Positions 56,818 through 64,000 of a DNA stretch of 64,000 nucleotides are shown here, piece after piece (position 1 is the stretch's first letter; each line of letters begins with the position of its first letter). Location: NCBI GenBank assembly GCA_045837725.1, contig JBEWZL010000213.1, forward strand, positions 62,001-126,000, in the 5' to 3' direction. The notes under the pieces are model-generated. The model had not been told where the DNA came from and ran no database searches. It worked only from the letters and a program-made list of their open reading frames with translations. Source of the DNA: Vermamoeba vermiformis. Lineage: Eukaryota > Tubulinea > Echinamoebida. The position numbers and the translations under genes were made by a program.

Positions 56818-59800
56818 TTAAATTTTACTAGTGAGGAATTTCTCTCGATCGATAGCAAATTGTAAATCAAAGTGATCAACGGATTCTTGTAAGAATTGAA
56901 GGATCCGTTCGCGAGATTGAAGATCTTGTTTGATTTTCCTTTCGTAATTTCGGGTACTTTGAGAGCTTACGATGTAGGGTGAGCCATGACCAAGCAATGA
57001 TAGCAATGATTCGTGCATTTGCGAAACTGTGAGATTCTTCGCGCGGATCGTCGCGAGTAAATCCAGCAGATTTGAACGAAGTTGATTAAAAATAGCATTT
57101 CGATCTTTTGAGCGATTTGAGCGAGATTTAAATCTTGGTGCGGACCCATCTTCATCTTCATTCGAATTCTCCTGCTTCTCTAGGCGAGGTTTTGAAATTT
57201 TCTGAACGTGATCTGAGCTTTGATCTCGCGCTCTTTCCTTCTTAATTGAGACTTCACTAGGGGGCGGTAATTCAATCAATTCTGAGCGTCTTTGATGAGC
57301 TTTGGATAGTTTCGAAGCGTTGACGTAAGATTCTTTGCCAGATTTCGGATCTTTGATCGCGTAGAGCAGGTTGTTGATTTTCTTCGTGATAATGTAAGGG
57401 CCATTTCTTCGTTTTTGGAATTTTTCTGGAATGCCAGGCTCAGGTACGCTGATCTCCATATAGACTTCTTCGTTCTCGTCGAAGGTAATGTCGGATCGCT
57501 TCTTATTATAATTGCGTTCTTGTCTCTCGGTTGCTTTTTCACTATTGATATCGCGTTGAGTATAAATTTCGTCAAATCGGCGTAATAATTCTCGTGCGAA
57601 TTCCTGGATTGATTCTGGATCTCCATATTCTTTGCGGAACATGTCGACGTTGTAGGGCATTTTCAGGAAACGGCCAAACATGAGTTCTGAAGGTGCAAAA
57701 CCAGTGCTTGATTGAACGACGTTCTGATAAGCCAAAATAACGGGTCGTAGATGTAGATCCCAATCGTCGGCCTCAGAATTGATGTAATTTTTCAACATTT
57801 CAATCAGTGTTTGATTGAATTTTTCAGCAAGTCCATCCGTTTGAGGGTGATAAGCAGAAGTGTTGACTTTCTTAACGCCAAGGACTTGATTGACGTGAGC
57901 GATGAGTTCTGACATGAAGTTCTTGCCTCGATCCGTCAAAAGTACGTCAGGAGCACCATAGCGGCAGATAATTTCGTTGACGAAAACATTAGCGATTGTT
58001 TCTGCTGATGCATCGGGAATAGCAAAGGCTTCTACGTATTTTGTATAGTAATCAATGATGACCAAGATCCATTGATTTCCGCGAGGAGTTGGAGCGAACT
58101 GTCCCATCAAATCCATGCCAAGAATATTCCAGGGATAACGCGGTGTAATTGTCTGCATTTTTCCAGGCTTTAATTGACGTTGGATCTTTCGTTTACTGCA
58201 TTTCGTGCACGATTTGACCCAGTTGGTGACATCGCGAGACATGCCATTCCAAAAATAGCGCTGCATGACTCGAGCATAAGTCTTTCCAATACCAAGGTGT
58301 CCTCCTGAGAAAGGCGAGTCGTGGCAGATTCGCAAGATCTCTGGTCGTAATTTCATCGGGACAACCAGTTGTTGAACAGAGCCTTGATATTTTCGCGCGT
58401 AGGGGAACCATGTTCGATATAATAAACCGTCTTCGTCAATGAATAGGTCTTTGGTTTCAATGCGAATTCGTTCTGCTTTAATAGCGTCGGATGCGGGTAA
58501 TTCTCCATCTTCTAACCAAGGATAGTACGTCGAAAGAACAGGATCTTCGCGTTGAAGCTTGGCAATTTCACTAGCAGCGAGTTCAGGCGTTGGAATATCT
58601 TCAAGTAGATTGACAGGTGCGAGAGAAATTTCTCGTTCTGGATCAGAAACTTGAACGATTGGCGGGCGCGAGAGAGCATCAGCGTTGCCATTGGCTTTTC
58701 CAGGACGGTGAATGATGTTAAATGTGTAGTCTTGAAGCTTGAGGGACCATCGCATCAAACGGGACGTAGTCTCTTTGTTGTTCATTAACCATTGAAGTGC
58801 TCTATGATCAACTAGTGCTTGAAATTCGCGAGCGATCAAATATTGACGGAAATGTTTGCAGGCTCCAACAAGTGCGAGGCATTCCTTTTCAGTCGTTGTG
58901 TAATTTCGCTGAGCGGGATTAAGGACTTTACTCCAGTAAGCAATGACAACTTCTCGACCATCTCGATATTGCTGCAATACTGCGCCAATACCAACGTCAC
59001 TAGCATCAGTACATAGAATGAAAGGTTGATCGAAGTCGGGAAATTGCAAGATCGGATCAGATGTCAATATTTTCTTCAGCTTGTTGAACGCTTTCGTATG
59101 ACGGGCAGTCCATTGAAATTTGACGTTGTTAGAAGTCATTGAAGTGAGAGGTTCTGCGATTGTCGCGTAATTATCGACGTATCTTCGATAATATCCACAA
59201 AGTCCAAGGAAAGTTCGTAATTCCGTCTTTGAAGTTGGAGGCTTAGCATTAAGGACTTTCGCAACGTTGTCTGGATGAGGAGCTGTTCCTTCGCGAGATA
59301 CTTTGTGACCCAAAAATAGAATTTCTCCGCAGAAAAATTGAGATTTCTTCTTGTGGATCTTGATATTCGCGTTGCGAAGACGTTCGAAGACAGTTTCGAC
59401 GTGTTGAAGGTGTTCTTCAAAGGATTTCGAGAAGATAATGATATCATCAATGTAGACCAAGCAGATCTCGAGCAACAAGCCAGTCATGAGCAGATCCATC
59501 ATTCGCCGGAACGTAGCGGGAGCGTTTGTTAATCCAAAAGGCATTCGATGGAACTCAAACAGTCCCATATGAGTAATAAACGCGGTCTTCTTGCGATCTT
59601 TCTTGTTAACTCGGACTTGCCAATATCCTTTTCTGGCGTCAAGTGTTGTGAACCAGATCTTGCCAGATAGTGCGTCGAGCGAATCTCCAATGTGAGGCAG
59701 AGGGTAGGCATCCTTCTTAGTGATCTTATTAAGGCCTCTGTAGTCGATACAGAAACGCCAGTTGTCTTTGTCTTTGCGAACCAAATGAACGGGAGCACCC

Positions 59801-60903
59801 CACGCTGACGTAGAGCGTTCGATGACGTGATCTCGGAGCATTGCTTCAATCTCTTTGCGAATCACTTCTTTCTGCTGTGGCGTAGTGCGACGGAGCTTCT
59901 CACGAATTGGTTGAACTTCGTCTTTGTTAATGAGCGGAATTTTCAGTTCGACTTCAGAAGTGGCTGTGAAATTCGGACCAATTCCTTCTTCTAGTATGTC
60001 TTTGTAGCGATAGATGAGGTCCTTGACTTGATGTAATTGATCAGCGGAGCAAGCGGAAGCGGAAAAATCCATGTCACGGAAAAATTCTTCCGTATCAACA
60101 GTCGAAGCGTTAATGACATTTATAGACGATGCCTGAGCAGCTAACGAGTCATATACAACAGTCTCTTGGAACGGAGTCAAAACGCCAATAAGAGTACCAG
60201 CGCGAATAGTTTGAACTCCACGAGTCATATTGATGAGATCGATAGGCATGACACCATTGCGAGAGGCAGTGAGAATACGACCAACGGTAATTCCACCAGT
60301 GGCGTTCTGCTTCTTATTGGGCTCCAGTAGACCAGACAGGGAGCCATGTTCGAAAATGACGTTGACAGCAGCTCTAGTCTTCGGATCCAGAGTGATATCT
60401 TCGTCGGCATAAACTTTGAAGTGCTTCGTAGTTTTGCGCGGGACAGTGATGAACTTGACTTCAGTGAGTTCGGGATCGGAAAGTTGGTGCTTAGCACGGT
60501 CCAATGTGAAGGCATATTTGATGAGAAAATCGTCACCAATGATGGCTTGGTACTTTCCATCGAGATCGGGGCTGATCATAACTTGGTGGTTGTAGATTAA
60601 CGGTCCAAGTTTGAGATCCACTGAAATTTCGCCGATGATGCGAACGACAGCGTCGTTAAGAGTGCTTGCACCAGCGATAGTTCGTTGAATAGGGGGTTTG
60701 GTAGTGAGGGCGTTGTACGTATCAGTGCCAATCAATGTATAACTACTTCCGCTGTCAACGAGAGCAGTCACCTCGAGGTCATTGATTTTCAGCGCTACGC
60801 GGGGCAGAGGTTGGCGTTGGGTTGATTTAATGGTCGCTTTGCGTTCTCTCTTAGGCTCTTGCTTCTGCGCGACAACAGGAGAGCCTGTCTTATTGTCGCT
60901 TAG
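56818..60903 (-). CDS. pol: gypsy pol polyprotein: protease, RT, RNase H, integrase
   Basis: A frame of over 1,300 codons to TAA 56818. In order: aspartic protease (VTALVDSGSSYTLIG); reverse transcriptase with the YIDD active site (CLVYIDDIIIFSK) and FCIDYRGLNKIT; RNase H (ILCTDASDVGIGAVLQQ, ALVDHRALQWL, IIHRPGKANGNADALSR); integrase with an HHCC zinc motif (from HLGIGKTY to CTKCSKRK), catalytic aspartates in ILGMDLMGQF and LLTDRGKNF and Glu in LAEKFNQTL; and a GPY/F module (RRNGPYIITKK). Instead of a chromodomain it ends in a charged, helical extension of about 180 residues. No ATG opens the frame; it overlaps the gag stop in the -1 frame, so expression probably needs frameshifting. Confidence 0.93.
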   Translation of the reverse strand, partial: LSDNKTGSPVVAQKQEPKRERKATIKSTQRQPLPRVALKINDLEVTALVDSGSSYTLIGTDTYNALTTKPPIQRTIAGASTLNDAVVRIIGEISVDLKLGPLIYNHQVMISPDLDGKYQAIIGDDFLIKYAFTLDRAKHQLSDPELTEVKFITVPRKTTKHFKVYADEDITLDPKTRAAVNVIFEHGSLSGLLEPNKKQNATGGITVGRILTASRNGVMPIDLINMTRGVQTIRAGTLIGVLTPFQETVVYDSLAAQASSINVINASTVDTEEFFRDMDFSASACSADQLHQVKDLIYRYKDILEEGIGPNFTATSEVELKIPLINKDEVQPIREKLRRTTPQQKEVIRKEIEAMLRDHVIERSTSAWGAPVHLVRKDKDNWRFCIDYRGLNKITKKDAYPLPHIGDSLDALSGKIWFTTLDARKGYWQVRVNKKDRKKTAFITHMGLFEFHRMPFGLTNAPATFRRMMDLLMTGLLLEICLVYIDDIIIFSKSFEEHLQHVETVFERLRNANIKIHKKKSQFFCGEILFLGHKVSREGTAPHPDNVAKVLNAKPPTSKTELRTFLGLCGYYRRYVDNYATIAEPLTSMTSNNVKFQWTARHTKAFNKLKKILTSDPILQFPDFDQPFILCTDASDVGIGAVLQQYRDGREVVIAYWSKVLNPAQRNYTTTEKECLALVGACKHFRQYLIAREFQALVDHRALQWLMNNKETTSRLMRWSLKLQDYTFNIIHRPGKANGNADALSRPPIVQVSDPEREISLAPVNLLEDIPTPELAASEIAKLQREDPVLSTYYPWLEDGELPASDAIKAERIRIETKDLFIDEDGLLYRTWFPYARKYQGSVQQLVVPMKLRPEILRICHDSPFSGGHLGIGKTYARVMQRYFWNGMSRDVTNWVKSCTKCSKRKIQRQLKPGKMQTITPRYPWNILGMDLMGQFAPTPRGNQWILVIIDYYTKYVEAFAIPDASAETIANVFVNEIICRYGAPDVLLTDRGKNFMSELIAHVNQVLGVKKVNTSAYHPQTDGLAEKFNQTLIEMLKNYINSEADDWDLHLRPVILAYQNVVQSSTGFAPSELMFGRFLKMPYNVDMFRKEYGDPESIQEFARELLRRFDEIYTQRDINSEKATERQERNYNKKRSDITFDENEEVYMEISVPEPGIPEKFQKRRNGPYIITKKINNLLYAIKDPKSGKESYVNASKLSKAHQRRSELIELPPPSEVSIKKERARDQSSDHVQKISKPRLEKQENSNEDEDGSAPRFKSRSNRSKDRNAIFNQLRSNLLDLLATIRAKNLTVSQMHESLLSLLGHGSPYIVSSQSTRNYERKIKQDLQSRERILQFLQESVDHFDLQFAIDREKFLTSKI

Positions 60904-61980
60904 AAGTTTTCCTGGTCTTCGATGTCCATCTCTTCGTCGCAGTCAGGGGCGGCGTCTACAACGTTGAGGTTGTTCTTGAACTTCGAAGGAGTTTGAGGGT
61001 CTCGGCCTTGAGTCTTTGGGCGGTATGGCGTGTTCGGGGCATTGTACGTAGGAGTGCGTGAAGGAGTGCGATGAGGGGTCGAAGGAGTACGTTGCTGATT
61101 GGTGTTGTTCTGCACAGGAGTCGAAGGAGCTTGGTGTTGTCTTTGGGGTGAAGAGGGCTGTTCATCGTATTGAGATTGACCACGATTGTTGTTGTTGCTG
61201 AAGTAGCGGGATGGAGTAGATTGACCACTCTTCGGACCATGGTTTTGACCGTGTGACTTCTTCTTGCCTTGATCAGGGTTGCTCTTTTGCTTCGGTTTCT
61301 CGTTCTCGGTGACAGTGACAGTGCGCTGAGTTGGTTTGTTGAACACAGATTGCGAGTCTTGTTGAATTCGATACGCGTGAAGAGCCAGATCCGTGAGGTT
61401 CTGAATTTCGCCATATTTACCAATGAGATGACGGGTAATGTTCTTGTGGAGGCCTTGTTTCGCCATGTCCAGCGTCACTTCGTCATCGTTGAGACCGGCA
61501 AGGTAGCGGAGGGTCTCAAAGCGGTAAAAATAACTGACGATCCGTTCGTTGGGGCGTTGAGTAATCTCACTGAGCATTCTGAAAGCAGTGCTACGATCAT
61601 AGTCTTCACAAACAAGATCCATAACGATCTTACGAATCTTTTCGGGTGTATCAGCATCAGCGTCGTCGTTTGCGATCAGCACAGCAGCGTATCCAGGCGG
61701 CAATTTCAAAATCATGGCACAGCAGAAATCTTCCATGAGCCATTTCTCCTTGCGAGCCAAATAACAAACAGTATCAAACCATTCATCAACTTGAAGAACG
61801 TTGGGAATTCCTTCGGCAGATCGAGATTCGGTTGGAAAATCGGGAACGTTTTGAAGCTTGAGATCGCTCTTTCTGACAAGGGGGCTCTTCTCCTTCTTGC
61901 TGGGCTTGAGGCTGAGGTGGAACAAATATAACGGGGCGATTAGCCTTGCGGATCGGCGTACGAAAGATCCGTTGAGCCAT
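60900..61980 (-). CDS. gag: gypsy gag-like protein (start frame disturbed)
   Basis: The main frame to TAA 60900 contains a retrotransposon Gag capsid-like region (QVDEWFDTVCYLARKEKWL, PPGYAAVLIAN, YFYRFETLRYLAGLNDDEV) and a Ser/Pro/Gln/Asn-rich basic tail ending DEEMDIEDQENF. No CCHC zinc knuckle is present. The only nearby ATG after the primer-binding site (61980, MAQRIFRTPIRKANR) is in another frame, open to 61786, and would need a +1 shift to enter the main frame. Either the start is different or a single extra base has disabled this copy; a run of five identical bases lies near 61883. Confidence 0.8.
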
Positions 61981-61989
61981 AAAATTTTT

Positions 61990-62002
61990 GGGATCGGAAC
62001 CA
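61990..62002 (-). other. Primer-binding site
   Basis: Two bases inside the 5' LTR the minus strand reads TGGTTCCGATCCC. It starts with the TGG expected for pairing with a tRNA 3'-CCA end. The tRNA species was not identified. Confidence 0.75.
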
Positions 62003-62004
62003 AA

Positions 62005-62192
62005 TGTAAAGATAAGACTATTATTTGATAATAAAGAGAGAATGATTTATTTACGGGTTTACAAGTGTATTTATATTTATCGTGGGGAAGATCCCACGAT
62101 TCACAGAATTAGGTACGCTCGTGCGTACCATGGCATCAGCGTGCGTACCAGGGATGCACGCTGATACCAATATTACGAGCAAGCTCGTTACA
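62005..62192 (-). repeat. 5' LTR of the gypsy element (188 bp)
   Basis: Identical to the copy at 56575-56762. In element orientation it starts TGTAACGAGC and ends CTTTACA, and has an AAATATAAATA stretch that could serve as a TATA box. Confidence 0.95.
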
Positions 62193-62197
62193 ATATA
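62193..62197 (+). repeat. Retrotransposon target-site duplication, right (ATATA)
   Basis: Exact repeat of 56570-56574 at the other edge of the element. Confidence 0.9.
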
Positions 62198-62929
62198 CAA
62201 AGTAGATGTTTTAGGTTATTAAGACCTATCGAAGAAATTGAACGTCTGGATCTGGAAGATTTGGAGCCCTTGTTCTTGGAGCTCATAGTGAATTCATACA
62301 TCGTCATTCAACACGATCTTGTTGTGAACTTCTCCGATATTTGGCGCGGTGCAGCTGCAAACGAAAAGATTCTGCAAACCAAAGTGAAAATTCCACGTCA
62401 CTTTGACATAGTTACAAGAGACCAATTAAGACTTAACTTACTCACGAGAGCTTGCAAGAAGGACTTACTGCGAGTCAAGTGCACTGGCAAGAACGACGTT
62501 GACTTACGAACCACTTATGGCTCAGTACAAGTGTCACCATTGCACGAGTCATTTTCTATCATGACAGTGTTTGATTTGCATCTCGAAGCTTCAGTCGACG
62601 AGCCTCTTGTTGTAGTTGAGGAAAAAGGCTCGCGCAAGAGAAAAGCTGTCAGCGGTACTTTGCCGAACAAAATCGCCAAGATCAACAGACCAAAAAAATT
62701 GCTCAATATTACTAACACGAGAAGTGCGGTGGGTTCCAATGCGACCGTCAAAGCGTCAGATATTTACAAGTGGTACAACGACGTTCGGGCTTTGGAGTTT
62801 GAAAACTTTTTGACCGTGTTCTCGTACTTCACGAACAAAGACATCGAATGGGATGCGCAGACCTATAGCGAAAACAGCGAGAATGGACGCAAGATGAGCT
62901 CCTTAGAGCATGTCCAAATTTGGTGCTAA
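62198..62929 (+). pseudogene. Crinkler/RHS-type P-loop ATPase gene, 3' part
   Basis: Codons continue from 56574 (..CAT ATA) with CAA AGT AGA TGT at 62198 in the same frame and stay open to TAA 62929. The segment contains LEPLFLELIVNSYIVIQHDL, then DIWRGAAANEKILQTKVKIP and a strand-rich part (YGSVQVSPLHESFSIMTVFD), followed by a basic linker and a helical end. In CR-toolkit proteins the C-terminal half is often a restriction-endonuclease-like domain. The glycine-glutamate patch GAAANE would fit its first conserved acidic residue, but the full motif set is not clear enough to assert this. Convergent with the GILT-like gene, about 145 bases away. Confidence 0.75.
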
Positions 62930-63074
62930 TGTCACGTGCTCAACTTGCCCAGTACTTGACTCCAACTTTCGAACCCTTGTGTCGACCTGCAACGCTTGGC
63001 CAATAATCTATATTGTTTGTATCTTTGATTGTATGCAATAATAATAATAATTAATTTACATTAGCAAAATAAAA

Positions 63075-63894
63075 TTAGCGCTTCCGTGCTAACATCGGAT
63101 CTTCTTCGTCGCCTTCGACGTCATCTTCAACAACCTCGATCACACTGTTCTTGCTCTTTTGCTTCGTGTTGTCCATAGATACACTGACGTCTCCGCCCTC
63201 TTCTTTAACATCGCTGGATTTGCCCTCTTCATCATCACTGTCCGCGTCTGGGATGGCGTAATCACGCACCGTCGGTGTTGCATTGTTCCGCTCTTGTTGG
63301 TAGTTAACGTAAATGATTGTTCGTAGCATGTCCAATGCAGCACTGCGTGTCCAAGGCTTAGCAATAAATACCACCAAGACCAGGGCCAAGACAACTGCGC
63401 CCATGAACGAGAAAACCCACCACGGAAATTGTCGCGATGGGTAATCGAACAAAAAGCACAGAGCTCCAATGATCTCGGCAGCAGTGCGACCGCCATTCGG
63501 ACTATATATTCTATTGTCGACTATCAATGTTGGACTCGAAGTGATCTGAAAATGCGTAGGTAAGCAACGCGCGGATCTATCACTTGCACCAACACTTACT
63601 CGATAATTAGCTACTTGACGAGCAGACTCTTCGAGCATTGCTGATCCCTTGCCATTGTGAACGCAAGCCTAAATGTAGATTAGCAATATGAATCTTAATC
63701 AGGTAGATCCGTCGTGTGTTCTTACGGTTAAGACATCGTAATCGAGACCGTGAGTGATGGCACATGAGCGGACATTAAGAGGAATGGTGCGGTAGCTAAG
63801 ACTCATGCAGTACAAGAACGGCATGTAGACACGATAATCAGGGTACTCGCTCACCGCACATGTTTCGTACAGATCACCTTCGACTTCGGCAGAT
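63075..63894 (-). CDS. GILT-like thiol reductase with transmembrane tail (5' end not resolved)
   Basis: Three exons (63894-63725, about 63668-63601, 63546-63075) give about 230 residues. The lumenal part matches the C-terminal half of gamma-interferon-inducible lysosomal thiol reductase: EGDLYETCAVSEYPD, PFLYCMSLSYRTIPL, a CAITHGLDYDVLT / ACVHNGKGSAMLEE cysteine pair and a SSPTLIVDNRIY thioredoxin-like strand. Then come a transmembrane segment (WVFSFMGAVVLALVLVVFI) and an acidic cytosolic tail ending LARKR. The N-terminal half with the CxxC active site should lie to the right, but a plus-strand ATG at 63953 leaves little room. Either more exons lie outside the window, or this protein has lost its active site. 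Confidence 0.7.
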
Positions 63895-63952
63895 CTGGCA
63901 AAAAAAAGGTCAGCCAATTTCATTGCCAAAATAAATAAGACACAATTCAAAT

Positions 63953-64000
63953 ATGGGTAAAAAGACGGCTGTACTTTCTGCGGCAGAAAAGAAAAAAAAA
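63953..64000 (+). CDS. 5' end of a plus-strand gene, possibly MND1-like (partial)
   Basis: ATG 63953 opens a frame MGKKTAVLSAAEKKKK running off the window. The start resembles that of the meiotic recombination protein Mnd1, which begins with a lysine-rich 'KK..LS.EEKR' phrase, but sixteen residues cannot prove it. A fit with the GILT-like gene's missing exons is awkward, so one of the two readings may be wrong. Confidence 0.28.
   Translation, partial: MGKKTAVLSAAEKKKK

Larger units (their letters stand above)
56575..62192 (-). mobile_element. Ty3/gypsy LTR retrotransposon, full length
   Basis: A 5,618-bp element inserted in reverse orientation in the P-loop ATPase gene. It has two identical 188-bp LTRs (TG..CA ends), a primer-binding site next to the 5' LTR, gag, pol with protease-RT-RNase H-integrase order (the Ty3/gypsy order), and a purine tract before the 3' LTR. 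Identical LTRs and a perfect 5-bp duplication mean insertion was recent. The pol frame is uninterrupted, but the gag start seems out of frame with the gag body, so activity is uncertain. Confidence 0.95.

Overview
The window is nuclear DNA from an intron-dense, gene-dense single-celled eukaryote. Genes lie on both strands with gaps of about 0.1-0.6 kb. Introns are short and AT-rich, mostly starting GTAAGT and ending TAG or CAG, with a real minority ending AAG. Stops are mostly TAA and the standard code fits. The mix of families (single-MRH-domain mannose-6-phosphate-receptor/Atg27-like protein, WWE domain, F-box/ankyrin proteins, Zn2Cys6 regulator, Crinkler-like proteins, many GPI-type surface proteins) suggests a free-living amoeboid protist. 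Amoebozoa is my best guess, held weakly, because no marker here fixes the lineage.

Layout. 0-7 kb: M6P-receptor/Atg27-like gene (-), tRNA-Gln(UUG), an intronless NTF2-like enzyme gene, an unexplained stop-rich island at 3.2-4.1 kb, and a secreted GPI-type protein. 7-14.5 kb: class A J-protein (-), beta-propeller/EGF surface protein (-), Zn2Cys6 transcription factor (-), DUF1475-like membrane protein (+). 14.5-17 kb: a compositionally different patch with a coiled-coil/kinase-like (Crinkler-type) gene built on a 78-bp tandem repeat. 17-27 kb: membrane-anchored alpha/beta hydrolase (-) and a large WWE-nuclease-helicase gene (+) whose exon carries a 484-bp DNA transposon with an 8-bp target duplication. 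27-35 kb: F-box/ankyrin gene (-), calmodulin-like gene (+), two unassigned genes, cathepsin B (-), LRR/F-box-like gene with an N-terminal PIP-box-like motif (-). 35-39.4 kb: aminotransferase, CoaB-like, class II aldolase and methyltransferase modules encoded consecutively on the minus strand. The last three are certainly one gene and all four may be one. 39.8-45.9 kb: NCoR/SMRT-like co-repressor with three SANT domains and RNA polymerase II CTD-like repeats. One of its introns contains a complete 5S rRNA gene. 46-54.5 kb: EngB-type GTPase (-), poly(A)-binding protein with an A-rich leader, a pair of related non-coding repeats, a secreted protein, and a second F-box/ankyrin gene. 55-63 kb: a Crinkler/RHS-type P-loop ATPase gene split in frame by an intact-looking Ty3/gypsy element with identical 188-bp LTRs and an ATATA duplication. 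63-64 kb: GILT-like gene (-, incomplete) and the first codons of a gene on +.

Two themes stand out. Mobile DNA has landed recently inside coding exons twice, both times leaving a clean reading frame at the empty site. Several proteins are unusual multi-domain assemblies: WWE inside an Fe-S nuclease-helicase, the aminotransferase/CoaB/aldolase/methyltransferase chain, and a co-repressor with CTD-like repeats. Function calls come from reading motifs by eye, with no database search. Exon edges were chosen by splice signal and frame and should be treated as predictions.
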